Shown here: positions 1-10,960 of the stretch, piece by piece
Layout of the letters: every line of letters starts with the position of its first letter
How positions within the stretch are numbered: the first letter of the stretch is position 1
Assembly (NCBI GenBank): GCA_037957365.1
Contig: JARHVA010000021.1
Span: 7,914,501-7,978,500, forward strand
DNA: 64,000 nucleotides
DNA from: Torreya grandis
Taxonomy: Eukaryota > Streptophyta > Pinopsida > Cupressales > Taxaceae
Reading direction: 5' to 3'
Program-made: the position numbers and the translations under genes
The notes under the pieces: generated by a model
The model's database searches: none
What the model was told of the DNA's origin: nothing
Seen by the model: only the letters and a program-made list of their open reading frames with translations

Positions 1-2303
1 GAAGAAACAAATTTTCAAAGAATAAAAAAGTTGCTTAAAATGATCATAATTAGAATAAATAATATTATTCCCATTTTCATTGATTTACAAAAAAATAGGT
101 TCACAAAAATGCCCCAAACATTGTTTGAGAGGCCCAGGATGCCCCATCGATGGTAGGATAAAAAAATGAATATTTATAGATAGTCCATCGAACAGGAAAA
201 ATTAGCACATGCTTCATCAAAATAGGTTTTAAAATGGAGTAATTAAAAGAAAATGGTTCAAAAAATGGATAAATGAGGCAAAAATAAGCCTCCAAGAAAA
301 AAATTATTCATTTCTACTCATAGATATTGTACGTGGACTCTTGATATTCTTTAATTATTCATGATGATATTTGCTTTTTCTCTATTATGATGTTAAATGT
401 ATATTTTTTAATCATAATATGGATATCGATGTATATTTATTTGTCAATATTATATTATGTTATTAGATAGCCCATTTTGCACTTGTGTTTGTCTCATGGA
501 TGTACATGCAATATGACTATATGGTATATATTTAATTTAGGAGATGCATGTCTTTAGTTATCATAGAGATAAACATGGTTTCAAATTATGTTATGTGATG
601 TGTTTATGGAAAATGAAATGTCATTGTGATCATGTGTTGGATAAATTGATAGTGGTTTAAGAGATGTCTTTTGGCTTCACATTATTGTGTAATATTTGAG
701 CACTTGGTTTTTTATTTTACAAATGAGATTATGCATTAGAATTATAGATAACCTATGATAACATTATGTGTCTATTATAAATGGACTAGTTCAAATTTGA
801 ATATTTACAACTCAATATAATGATATAGAACATCAAAATATAAGTTGCAAACATAACACATTGGAACAAAAGACAAAAAATAAGACAATACCAAATACAA
901 CATGTAAACAACTTAAAGGCAAGATATGAAATATCAAGACTTAAGTGTAAAACATAATGTACCAAACACAAATAAACAATAAAAATGTATTAAATCCAAA
1001 ATGTAACCAACTTAAAATAAAGATATGAATCTTCAAGACTTAAGTGAAACAAAATGAACTAAACAAAAAACAAGCCAAATAAACAAACAATATAAATAAG
1101 CAGGAAAAAAACATGTAATAAAAGAGAAAACCAATTAAGTTATCAATAATATGTGCACATGTAATAAATAAGGTGTTATGATTTGGATATTATGCCCCTA
1201 GACTAAGGGTATAATGGATCACTTACGGTAATAGGGGGAATAGAAGAAGAGGGAAGGGGTGGCCGAACTGACTCCAAATTCCCCAAGGCAAGTGGATGCT
1301 ACTTATATAGTCATATAGACTTTAGGCCAAATGTAGTTCTCACAAGGATATGGGATAGAATAAAATTGATGACAAATAGGTATGTGATTATAGAGGAGAA
1401 ATATGAAAGGCATACTCGTAAAATGGTGAGAGCATTATGCAACTCATTTCTCAAAAAATGGTGAGATCATTAGATAAATGATGATAAATGGAAACGGAAG
1501 TAGAAATTAAAAGGGAAGAAGTATGAGTGGCCAAACTAACCTGTTATGCCCCATGCATCCAAGTGTTGCCTACATAGTCCATGTGGACCTCAGGCTGATG
1601 TACTTCTCCAAAAAATGGGAGGATAATTAATGGTATGGCAATGAGGACCTGAAATGAATTGAGATAGATAATAGGTTCCTTCCCAAAACATTTTGAGGCT
1701 TTATATCTCTCATGGAAATTATAAGCCAATTTTCATGATTTTATGATTTTTTGGGTTTTTCTAGGTCTTTTCAATATTTTTGGGTTTTTTAATAAGGAAA
1801 TCGAGTTAATATGTATAAAAAACCATCTATTAAGGGATAATCACCCTTAGGTAGAGGCCCAAATAATATCTAAACTAGCTATAATGGTAGGTACCATGAA
1901 CCATCATAATAACTTGAAGTAATGGGGGATACCACATAATAGCAAGATGGGAATAGAAATGGCACATGGTGGGGAAATAATAAGGACAATAAATTAAATG
2001 AAGTTTAAATGAAACATCAAGTAGGTAATACCCTTATTGATATACCCTAAAAAACTTGTCTACAAAGAAGCTACTAAAGCTGATCGTTTTGAAGTGCCTT
2101 TAGTCATTGAATCTACCTGTGACACTTGTTGGTCATAATAAATATCATGAGGATAATAGGAAAATATGGGAAATGAATAAATAATGGTCCAAGGAACATT
2201 ATAGTAAAATAAAAATAATGGTCCAAGGAATGGTATGTTAAATGAGTGAATACTAAATGGTTTCCCCCAAGCGAGGGCTCTCATAAACAATGGTTCAAAT
2301 TAG
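1..2303. other. AT-rich non-coding stretch left of the Tat pol relic
   Basis: No reading frame here resembles a known protein; the longest open stretches are about 60-76 codons and lack domain patterns. Because the minus-strand Tat-type pol ends at 2,304, this DNA should hold that element's 3' untranslated region and LTR, but I found no matching second copy near 12,950-13,845, so no LTR is called. Two segments starting near 1,258 (ggccgaact) and 1,530 (ggccaaact) share order and wording over about 100 bp and may be an old duplication about 270 bp apart. Confidence 0.5.
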
Positions 2304-2381
2304 TTAGGCATAGTAATGTTTGAGATGCATGATATTCAAAGGTTCCTTGAGATTTTTTCCATTTGGGGTTGCCAACCTGTA
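2304..2381 (-). pseudogene. Tat-type gypsy integrase C-terminal end, severed by the copia insertion
   Basis: Read on the minus strand, the bases just left of the copia element encode a short tail (including LATPNGKN and MHLKHYY) that ends at a stop at 2,304-2,306. This is the pattern at the extreme C terminus of plant Tat-type gypsy pol. The frame continues that of the integrase remnant whose other part begins at 7,732 on the far side of the copia element, once the duplicated ctgta is counted once. The copia element therefore landed inside the last few dozen codons of this pol gene. Assignment rests on motif recognition by eye. Confidence 0.75.
2377..2381. repeat. target site duplication, left copy (ctgta)
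   Basis: The 5-bp word ctgta immediately precedes the left LTR and recurs at 7,727-7,731 immediately after the right LTR. Five bp is the usual duplication for Ty1/copia integrase, and the exact match shows that the two LTRs belong to one insertion event. Confidence 0.93.
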
Positions 2382-2959
2382 TGTTAGGATCTTAGAGTAC
2401 AATTGATTACTTTTGTATAAGCAACTAAACATGAAATTGAAACCAGAAGTAATAAGTAACTAGAAATCAGAAACAGCAAATAATAGGAGATACAAGAAAT
2501 AACCAATTTATATTAAACTCTTCTAGAAGGAAATACAATGAATAAATATCACTCTCCTCACACCTCATAGATGTACAGTGATTCTCCCTCAAGAGTTCTC
2601 TCTCTCTCTCAATCAATTACAATCAACTCAATTACTGAATTGTTATGTTGTACATGTTATGAGGATCTAACCCTATTATATAGTATACTACAACACTAGG
2701 GTTTCATGAGCCATGCATTCGCCACCCTTAGATCCACCTCTTAAATCAAAGGCTAAAATATGTTCGTCTAAAAATAGAAAAGCTGGAAACGCAGAGAAGT
2801 CAGTGTCAGTCTGAAGATGACCGATGCCGGCCGACCCCTAACCGATGTCGATCAACCCCTAACCAATGTTGGTTGGTTCTGACCGATGCCGGTTGCTGTG
2901 TAAGCCTAGAAACCTCCACATTATCTCATTAGTGAAGCTTTTAGCTCCACAACTCAATA
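2382..2959 (-). repeat. copia 3' LTR (left copy)
   Basis: Starts TGTTAGGATC and ends aactcaata, where the partner LTR ends CA, so the terminal dinucleotide has mutated to TA. It contains a CT-rich run (ctctctctctct near 2,600), a region of long identity with the partner (tattatatagtatactac near 2,672) and, at 2,818-2,900, a cluster of gaccgatgccgg-like words discussed in the findings. The polypurine tract abuts its inner edge. Confidence 0.93.
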
Positions 2960-2975
2960 ATCTCCCACTTGGAGA
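2960..2975 (-). other. copia polypurine tract
   Basis: On the minus strand this reads tctccaagtgggagat and touches the inner edge of the 3' LTR. A purine run of the aagtgggaga type is typical for plant copia elements and primes plus-strand DNA synthesis. Its position fixes the element's orientation. Confidence 0.85.
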
Positions 2976-3046
2976 TAAACAGCTGCACCTATACCTATAC
3001 AGCAACATCTTCTAAACATCTCTGGCTTGTTTCTCCCTCTTCAAGT

Positions 3047-6000
3047 TCAATCTTGAAGACCAACAAAAGTTGAATGAAGATTCAACTTCTCATTTGTTAC
3101 CAGCTTTGTTAACATATCAGCAGGGTTCTTATCCATATGGATCTTTTCCAGCTTCAACTATCCATCCTCCAATACCTGTCTAATGAAGTGGTACCTAAGC
3201 TGTATATGTTTGGTTCTTGAATGAAAATCTGAATTCTTAGCCAAATGAATTGCACTTTGACTATCATTGTATAATTTGCAAATCTTTTGCTCCTTTCCCA
3301 ACTCTTCCATGAACCGATTCATCCAAATCATTTCCTTGCTAGCCTCTGTGACTGCAATGTATTTTGCCTCTGTAGTAGACAAGGTAACAACCTTCTGCAA
3401 CTTTGAAATCCAGCTAACCGTCGTTCCACCAACAGTGAACACATATCCTGTGGTGCTTCTCCTACCATCCAAGTCACCTGCCATATCCAAATCTACATAC
3501 CCATGTAGAGAAGTGTTTGACCCTCCATATCATAAATGCCTACTGTTGGTCCCTCTCAAATATCTGAGAATCCACTGAACTACTTTCCAATGTTCCTTTC
3601 CTAGATTAGCCATAAACTTGCTGACAACTCCCACTGCTTGGGCAATATCTGGTCTAGTACATACCATTACATACATCAAGCTCCCAACTACTGAATCATA
3701 TGAAACTTTACTCATGTACTCAACCTCATCATGTGATTCAGGACACTATTCTTTGCTCAACTTGAAGTGTCCAGCCATAGGTGTGCTTACCGGTTTTGCA
3801 TCCTGCATATTGAACCTCTCCAACACCTTATTCACATAATCCTCTTGAGACAAAATCAAACTGTGATTTTTCCTGTCTCTCTTAATACTCATGCCAAAGA
3901 TTTTCTTTGCTGCTCCTAAATCCTTCATGGCAAATGTGTGAGCTAATTTTACCTTAAGCTCAGTAATTTCTTGCATGTGTGAACCTGCAACAAGCATATC
4001 ATCTACATACAGTAACAGAATAATATAACTACCATTATCCAATTTGTTAAAATAAACACAATGGTCAGATTGACATTTACTAAAGTCATGCTCTGTCCTA
4101 AACCTGTCAAACCTCAAATACCATTGTCTTGGAGCTTGCTTAAGACCATATAAGATTTTCTTCAACCTGCACACAAGTTTCTCCTTACCTTTGACCTCAA
4201 AACCTTTCAACTAATCCATATATATCTCTTCATCCAAATCTCCATGAAGAAATGTTGTCTTAACATCAAGCTGCTCAAGATGCAAATCTTCAATAGCAAC
4301 TAAAGACAATACAGTCTGAATAGAAGTCATCTTTACTACAAGAGAAAAAAATTCACCAAAATCAATACCTAGTTTCTGTACAAATCCCTTTACTACCAAC
4401 TTGGCCTTATGTCTCATTTGTCCATTCTCTCCTTCCTTTAACTTGTATACCCATTTATGTTTCAGTGCTTTCTTTCCAGCTGGCAACTCAACCAAATCCC
4501 ACGTATGGTTCTCTTTCAAGGAATCAATTTCCTCATTCATGCCATGCTCCCACTGTTTCCTAGATTCTACCTGCATTGCCTCATCAAAACTTTTTGGTTC
4601 TCCACCATCAGTGAGCAACAAGTAGTATAAATAAGGGGAATAATGAATTGGAGGTTTACTTACCCTTTCAGACCTCCTTATGGGCATTTGAGACTCATTT
4701 ACAGCTTGTTGTCTACCCTAATTTTCTTCTGATAGTGACCGATCCCAGTCATCTCTGATCGATGCCAGTCTGCACCCAACCGATGTCAATTCCTCTTGAT
4801 CGATGTCGATTTTCACCTGACTGACATCAATTTTCACCTTACCAACGTTGGTCTCTATGTTTTTTTATGAGTGATGATTTTTACCCATGAGCTCCTTTTG
4901 GATCATAACCTCTTCCAAATCAAGATTGCCTTACTCAGAATTATTCAGCCTCTTGAGCTGATCACTGTACATCACCTTCTCATTAAAAACTACATCACGG
5001 CTTCTAATAATTTTGTTAGTTTCTAAATTCCACAACCGGAATCCAAAATCTCCAAAACCATAACCAATGAAAGTGCACCGCATAGATTTAACATCCAGCT
5101 TCTTTCTATTTTCTTTATCAATGTGCACAAAAGCTTTAGAACCAAAAACTTTGAGAAATAAAAGTTCTACCTTTTTACCTATCCAAGCCTCTTCTAGAAT
5201 TCCACCATCCAGTGTAGTAGAAGGTCCTCTATTAATCAGGTAAACCACAGTATCTATAGCTTCTACCCAAAACTGTAAGGGCAAACCAGCATGCAACCTC
5301 ATACTTTGTGCACGCTTCATTATTATTCTATTCATACTTTTAGCAACTCCATTTTGCTAAGGTGTCCTTGGAACCATCCTTTCCCTACGTATTCCACTCA
5401 TAGAATAGTAACTATTGAATTTATTGTTGCAGTACTCACCACCATTGTCAGATCTAAAGCAATTCAATCTCAAACCTGTTTCATTCTCAACCAAAGCTTT
5501 CCATTTCTTAAATGTGTCAAAAACATCATATTTCCTCTTTATGCAATAAACCCATACCTTTTTTGTAGCATCATAAATGAAAGAAACATGATAATGTGAT
5601 CCTTCAATATAAGCTACCTGAGTTGGTCCCCACATGTCTGTGTGAACAAGCTCTAACTTGTGTTTCTTCTTTGTTGACCTAGTTTTGAGAAACCTCACTT
5701 TCTTCTATTTCCTAAAAATACAATGTTCACAGAAATCTAGATCTATGCTTTTCAAATCTAAAATCTTACCTTTTGACTTAAGAACATTCATTCCCTTCTC
5801 ACTCATGTGACCAAGCCTACAGTGCCACAACTTTGCTTCTACATTTGAAGTAGATAAAATAGAAGGAGAATAATCAGTAATACAAGTAGATAGATAAAGT
5901 GTACCTACTCTCTTACCTTTTGCTAATACAAGTGCACCCTTGGAAAATTTCTAAGATTCAATTGTGAGAGTTATTGTGCAACCCTCATCACCCAAATTTC

Positions 6001-7072
6001 TTGCAGAAATTAGATTCCTCTTCAGGATGGGTACATGCATGACATCCTTCAACACCCATGTGTTGCAATTCTACAATTTCAGCTGCACTTTTCCTTTGCC
6101 AACAATTTTACAAGGCTCATCATCCCCTAAATAAACTTTTTTAAAATCTCCATGGACATAATCATTGAAAAATTCTCTATTTGGGGTTGCATGGAAAGAG
6201 GCACCAGAATCTAAAACCCATGATTCTACTTTATTATCTAAATAAAATATAAGAGCATCCTGTGTAACAATACCTACAAATTTTGCTTGTTTATTACCTT
6301 CATGCCGATTTTCTTTGTTATCCTTCAACCAACAATCTTTCTTTGCATGCCCTTTCTTTCCAAAATTCCAGTAGGTTATTCTTTCATTTTTGGATTTGGA
6401 TCTACTTCCCATCTTTGACCTTGATTTCCCTTGCTTGCCCTTCTCTCTTTGCCTTCCCCTTCTTTCAACACTTAAAGCATTACCTGATGTTTCCCTTGTG
6501 CTTTTCCTGCGAATTTATTCATTCAAGATTACACTAACAACATCATCAACTTTCAAGATATTTGAAGCACATGTAGTATTACTAACTACCATTACTAAAC
6601 TATGCCAACTTTCAGGTAAAGAGCATAAGATTAAGAGAGCCTTAATATCATCATCAAAAACTATTTTGACTGAATTTAACTGATTTACTATTGTATGGAA
6701 GTCATTAAGATGACTAGATACAGATCCACCTTCCTACATTTGCAAATTAAATAATTGCTTCATAATATATACCTTATTCGAAGCTAAGGGTTTTTCATAT
6801 AAATTTGCCAAAGAATCCATTAACTCTACCATTGTCTTTGCCTGTGATAAGTTTGAAAACACAGAAGCTGTCAGGCTCAACCTTATAGATCCAAGAGCCT
6901 TTATATCAAGAACATTCCATTCTTCATCTTCCATATCTGTGGGCTTCTTTGAAACCCCACCCAATGGTAAATATAGATCTTTCTGATACAGATAATCTTC
7001 AATCTACATCCTCTATAATTGATAATTCTTGCCATTAAATTTCTCCATTCTTAGTTTACTTTCTTCTACCAT
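3047..7072 (-). pseudogene. copia gag-pol polyprotein, single frame with multiple stops
   Basis: From an ATG at 7,070-7,072 to a stop at 3,047-3,049 one frame (about 1,342 codons) covers the whole polyprotein; I saw stops but no frameshift. In order: gag (6,734-7,072), a zinc knuckle near 6,350 with residues YWNFGKKGHAKKDC in which the first two cysteines are Y and F, protease motif LDSGAS near 6,205, integrase core (HTDMWGP near 5,640; RSDNGGEY near 5,440), RT with YVDD near 4,000 and RNase H (STTEAKY near 3,390). The third integrase acid is lost (VAKSMNR where E is expected, near 5,345). Stops near 3,155, 3,507, 3,740, 4,211, 4,717, 5,355 and in gag (7,005-7,020) mostly fit C-to-T or G-to-A change. 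RT and RNase H motifs look intact, but no functional protein can be made. Confidence 0.93.
4741..4870 (-). repeat. gatcgatgtcgat-like motif cluster in the integrase-RT linker
   Basis: In the poorly conserved linker of the copia polyprotein there are at least five imperfect copies of a 12-15 bp word (gatcgatgcca, aaccgatgtcaat, gatcgatgtcgat, gactgacatcaat, accaacgttggt), each part of a palindrome-like unit. The same word family is clustered in both LTRs of this element. Read in frame it gives a repeating KIDV/KIDI pattern, so repeat expansion has been tolerated in coding sequence. Confidence 0.7.
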
Positions 7073-7136
7073 TGCTTTGCTCCCACTCAATCAGAAACCC
7101 CTATGAATTAATTCTGTAATCAACAGACACTAACAC

Positions 7137-7148
7137 GCTCTGATACCA
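7137..7148 (-). other. copia primer binding site (initiator Met tRNA)
   Basis: The minus strand reads TGGTATCAGAGC two bases inside the 5' LTR. This is the standard plant primer site complementary to the 3' end of initiator methionine tRNA and starts minus-strand DNA synthesis. Confidence 0.93.
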
Positions 7149-7150
7149 AT

Positions 7151-7726
7151 TGTTAGGATCTTAGAGTACAACTGATTACTTTTGTATAAGCAACTAAACA
7201 CAGAATTGAAACCAGAAGTAATAAGTAACTAGAAATCAGAAACAGCAAATAATAGGAGATATAAGAAATAGCTAATTTGTACTAAACTCTTTCAGAAGGA
7301 AATACAATGAATAAATCTCTCTCTCCTCACACCTCGTAGATGTACAGTAATTCTCCCTCAAGAGTTCTCTCTCTCTCAATCAACTACAATCAACTTAATT
7401 ACTGAATTGTTATGTTGTGCATGCTATGAGGATCTAACCCTATTATATAGTATACTACAACACTAGGGTTTCATGAGCCATGCATTTACCACCCTTAGAT
7501 CCACCTTTTAAATCAATGGCTCAAATCTGTTAGTCTAAAAATAGAAAAGCTAGAAATGCACAGAAGTCGGTGTCGGTCTGAAGATGACCGATGCCGACCG
7601 ACCCCTAACCGATGCCGACCGAACCCTAACCGATGTCAGTTGGTTCTGATCGATGTCGATTACTGTGTAATCCCAGCAACCTCCACATTAGCTCATTAGT
7701 GAAGCTTTTATCTCCATAACTCAACA
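7151..7726 (-). repeat. copia 5' LTR (right copy)
   Basis: Begins TGTTAGGATC and ends CTCAACA, retaining the TG...CA ends. It is followed at 7,727-7,731 by the second ctgta duplication. The motif cluster gaccgatgccgaccg/aaccgatgtcag lies at 7,586-7,665. By eye about 50 substitutions separate it from the left LTR. Confidence 0.94.
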
Positions 7727-7731
7727 CTGTA

Positions 7732-8790
7732 TGTCGTAAAACCATAATTTATAATAATAATAAAGGTACCAAGCCAAGTGGCCTCAAATTTTCCTTTCTT
7801 CTTACACTTAGTGTTGGTGTTCTTTTGATTTTATTTTGAGCACCAAAACACCAATTTTGAATTATTTAGGAATTTAGTTGTAGCTATGGTACAGCCAATT
7901 TTGATAGGCTCACAAATGGTCCAATGTTGCTTGTCATTTCTCATCCAAGAGGTCTATCTCTTGTAATTTGGCTACTCTATACTCTTCACCATCAATGATG
8001 TTTGTAGATAAATGCGTAGAGAGGGTAACTCGATCTTGATATCGATAATGGTCTAAGAGACAAAGATTGAGGAGTATGGTGTGGCTCTTATAATCATGTT
8101 GGTATTGGTACAGTAATCCAAAAAGGCTAGGAATAATTATAAATTCTAGTCATGGCTATCATCATTAATAATATTTTTTGTGATCTTTATAATGGTTTTG
8201 TTTGATTCCTCAACTTAATCGTTACCTTACAAATAAAAGGTTGTGGCTCTTTTATGCTTGATTTACAATTTGAGACAAATGGATTTGACATTTTTTTTTA
8301 ATGGGCCACCATTATCACATATAATGGTGGAGGGAATGCCATAATGGTAGATGAGGTGATAGTAGATGAACTTGGAGATCTACTTATTAGTTATGTGATG
8401 GGTATAGCCTCTATCCACTTAGTGAAAAACTCTGTAGTAGTTAGGATATGTTTTTGGCCATCAAAGAAAGTGGGCTTGATTTAACTTATGATATCAAGTC
8501 CCCAAGTAGAAAACACCCGTGGTGTAGTGATTGGTTGGAGTGGTATGAAGAATCATGGATCAAATCACTATTTTGTTGACAAGCATCACACTACCTAACA
8601 TGTTGATAAGCTTTCATCTCCATTGTTGGCCAATAATAACTAATTTAGATTAATTTTTTGGCAAGGACCAGGCCACTAGAGTGGGCCCCATAAGTTGTTT
8701 TGTGTATGTCCTTAAATTATAATTTAGATTTTATTAAAGATAAATAATGACGTAGTGTTCCATCATAGCCCCTATGATAAAGCATATTTA
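7732..8790 (-). pseudogene. Tat-type gypsy integrase relic
   Basis: The minus strand translates, through many stops and some frame changes, to a readable integrase of the Tat clade. A zinc-binding end is seen near 8,700-8,590 (YYWPTMEMKA, then CDACQQ), the core follows with traces such as KWIEA and YGIPSTI near 8,420-8,320, and a C-terminal domain near 8,090-7,740 (LPSLRI; KGKFEATWLGTF). Its final codons lie at 2,304-2,381, across the nested copia element. Decay is much heavier than in the copia element, consistent with this being the older host element. Confidence 0.75.
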
Positions 8791-8999
8791 CAAGATATAT
8801 CAGGTAGTTATATGGATGAATAATTTATGTTGGGCTAATGATAGATCATGGAGGTATGTGTATAATTCTTGGTACTAATGGAGATTAGGACTAGCAATAT
8901 TTCATACCATCTAAAAATTAGGGTGTACATGAATTGGTTGTAGAGGATTCTCAATGAGAAACTATTTAACACTAGTAGCCACTTTTATCATAGACCCAA

Positions 9000-9260
9000 T
9001 GGTCGCCATGGCATTTGTTGATCAATTATTAGCCCTAGGTATTTGTTCAAACTTAATAGTATCAAATTTAGGCTTGAGTTTGTCAGCCATACTCATGTAA
9101 GGTACAATTTTCAGATCTCTATTTTGGTACTAGTTTTTATCCTAATTAATGATCAACTAGGCATCCCCATATACCATTAAATTCTAAATATTCCATTGTA
9201 TGGCAAGATAGAGTCCTAAAATGAGTGATTCATACTCGGTCATGTTGTTAGTGCAATGGA
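9000..9260 (-). pseudogene. Tat-type gypsy RNase H relic
   Basis: The minus strand gives TEYESLILGLYLAIQW near 9,240-9,190, then LMVYGDA, a KIVPYM segment and IPRANN near 9,040. This is the order found in the second RNase H domain of plant Tat-type pol. Several stops interrupt it. It lies between the RT relic and the integrase relic, as expected for gypsy order. Confidence 0.72.
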
Positions 9261-9791
9261 AGATAATATGGAACACCTTAGGAATGAGATCCCCTATAGT
9301 ATGAATAACACAATACCAACCCTAAATCTACAGGATGTGAATGAGCCATCAAAATATAATGTCCACTATTTGGACTCAATAACTACTACTTCTAGATCTA
9401 GAATTGATTCAATTGGAAAATCGAAGATGAGTGGTTGTGTATATAATATAGTGGCATTGGTAAGATGATCTAAATAATTACCCCTTAATGGCATTTTGGT
9501 TTTGATTTTCAACATAAAATTCAGTCACTAACATTACCCATTTGGACATATGTCCTATCAGAGTTGCCTTAGATAATAAATATTTGAGCAGATCAATTTT
9601 GGTGATAACAATGGTCTTATTATTGAAAATTTAGCGATAATTTTGGGAAGCAAACAATATTTACAAATAATATTTTTTAATTGGCATGTATTTCTTCTCA
9701 TATGTTACAAGTGTCTTACTCAAATAATAGATTGCATATTCTTTACCTTGCTCATCATGCTAAACCAAAAGTATCACTAGGCATGCTCTAT

Positions 9792-9890
9792 TGTATAAAT
9801 TTAAAGTAGTCATGGTCTTCTTGGTGTATAAATTTAAAGTAGTCATGGTCTTCTTGGTGTATAAATTTAAAGTAGTCATGGTCTTCTTGG
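9792..9890. repeat. three perfect tandem copies of a 33-bp unit
   Basis: The 33-bp unit, beginning tgtataaatttaaag and ending gtcttcttgg, occurs three times head to tail at 9,792, 9,825 and 9,858 with no differences. It lies in the RT/RNase H connection of the Tat relic. Because the surrounding pol is full of substitutions, identical copies imply recent expansion. The copies have no spacers. Confidence 0.97.
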
Positions 9891-9929
9891 CATCAATACT
9901 AACAGTTTATCAAAATAATTATTCCATTA

Positions 9930-10960
9930 TTAAAAATCTTCGTGACAACTTGTATCCCATTGAAATGCTACACCTTTAATCAAAAGGTGAGTAAAAGGAT
10001 GGCATATATCTGTCAATTGGGAAATGAAACATTGAATAGACTAAATTTTGCCTTGAAGACTACGAATTTATTTCATAGTATAAGGATGTATTTACATAAT
10101 GGCTTTGATCTTAGCAGGATCAACTTCAATGCCTTAGCATGACACAATAAATCCTAGTAATTTTCCTGAAGTGATGTCAAAGATGCACTTCTTAGTATTG
10201 AGGTGTACCTTATATTTTCAAAGTCTCTCAAATATTATGTCTTGGATTTGGTGAGGATGTCATCCACATAATATTCAATAATGTCATGCATCATCTCATG
10301 AAATTTGACAATCATGACACACTGATAAGTTGCCCTAGCATTTATTAAGACAAATGGCATGACTTGATAACAAAATGTCCTCCACAGAGTGGTGAATGTT
10401 ATCTTGTGTTGTTCCTTAAGTGAAATCTTAATATGGTTATATGCTAAGAAGTCAGCCATGAGGGACAACACCTCATATCCTATTGTTGATTCAACTATCA
10501 TGTTGATGTTTGGCAAATGGAATTCATTTTTAAGGCATGCCTTTTTATTATCTCTAAATTCATTACATAATGTTAGAGATCCATTTAAATTAATCCAATG
10601 GTCAGATGAATACTACTCCCAGTAGTTTATCTAACTCTTTTTTAACCAATATAGCAATACACAGATGCATTTTCTACAAATTGCGTTTGATTGGCTTGGC
10701 ATCTAGATGTACCACAAGTTAATACACCACTAGAGATGGGTCTAAACCTGGCATGTTTGGATAGGACTAAGAGAAAATGTCGGTGAAGTCCTTTAGGATA
10801 ACAATAATAAACTCATGTTCCTCAGTAGTGAGGGGTGCATCTAAGTAAATTATTTTTAGGTCATCATAGGTTCCAATGTTCAATTCTATGGTATCTTAAC
10901 TACTCTTCAATTATAGACAAGGATGGAAACTGGTCTTCTTTAACTACTTGTAAGCCACAT
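9930..10960 (-). pseudogene. Tat-type gypsy reverse transcriptase relic
   Basis: A continuous 93-codon stretch (10,235-10,516) contains MPFVLINARATYQ and EYYVDDILTKSKT, the RT palm with catalytic YVDD intact. Downstream, to about 9,950, come LNTKKCIFDITSGKLLGFIV and IEVDPAKIKAIM, the thumb and connection. Upstream, to about 10,930, come DAPLTTEEHEF, MPGLDPSLV and HLDAKPIKRN, the N-terminal finger region of Tat-type RT. Stops and frame changes occur throughout. This is the best-preserved part of the old element. Confidence 0.85.

Larger units (their letters stand above)
2382..7726 (-). mobile_element. complete Ty1/copia LTR retrotransposon, minus strand, 5.3 kb
   Basis: Two LTRs of 578 and 576 bp flank a 4.2-kb interior with a primer binding site, one long gag-pol frame and a polypurine tract in canonical order on the minus strand. 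The insertion carries a perfect 5-bp duplication. Domains run gag, zinc knuckle, protease, integrase, RT, RNase H, the copia order. By eye the LTRs differ at roughly 50 positions (about 8-9%), so the insertion is moderately old. The element sits inside the integrase end of a decayed Tat-type gypsy. It is inactive: the frame has more than ten stops, the integrase lacks its third catalytic acid and the gag knuckle lacks two cysteines. Confidence 0.95.

Noticed and set aside
9792..9890. Possible CRISPR-like repeat
   Set aside because: Units are contiguous with no spacers and sit in a plant retroelement relic.
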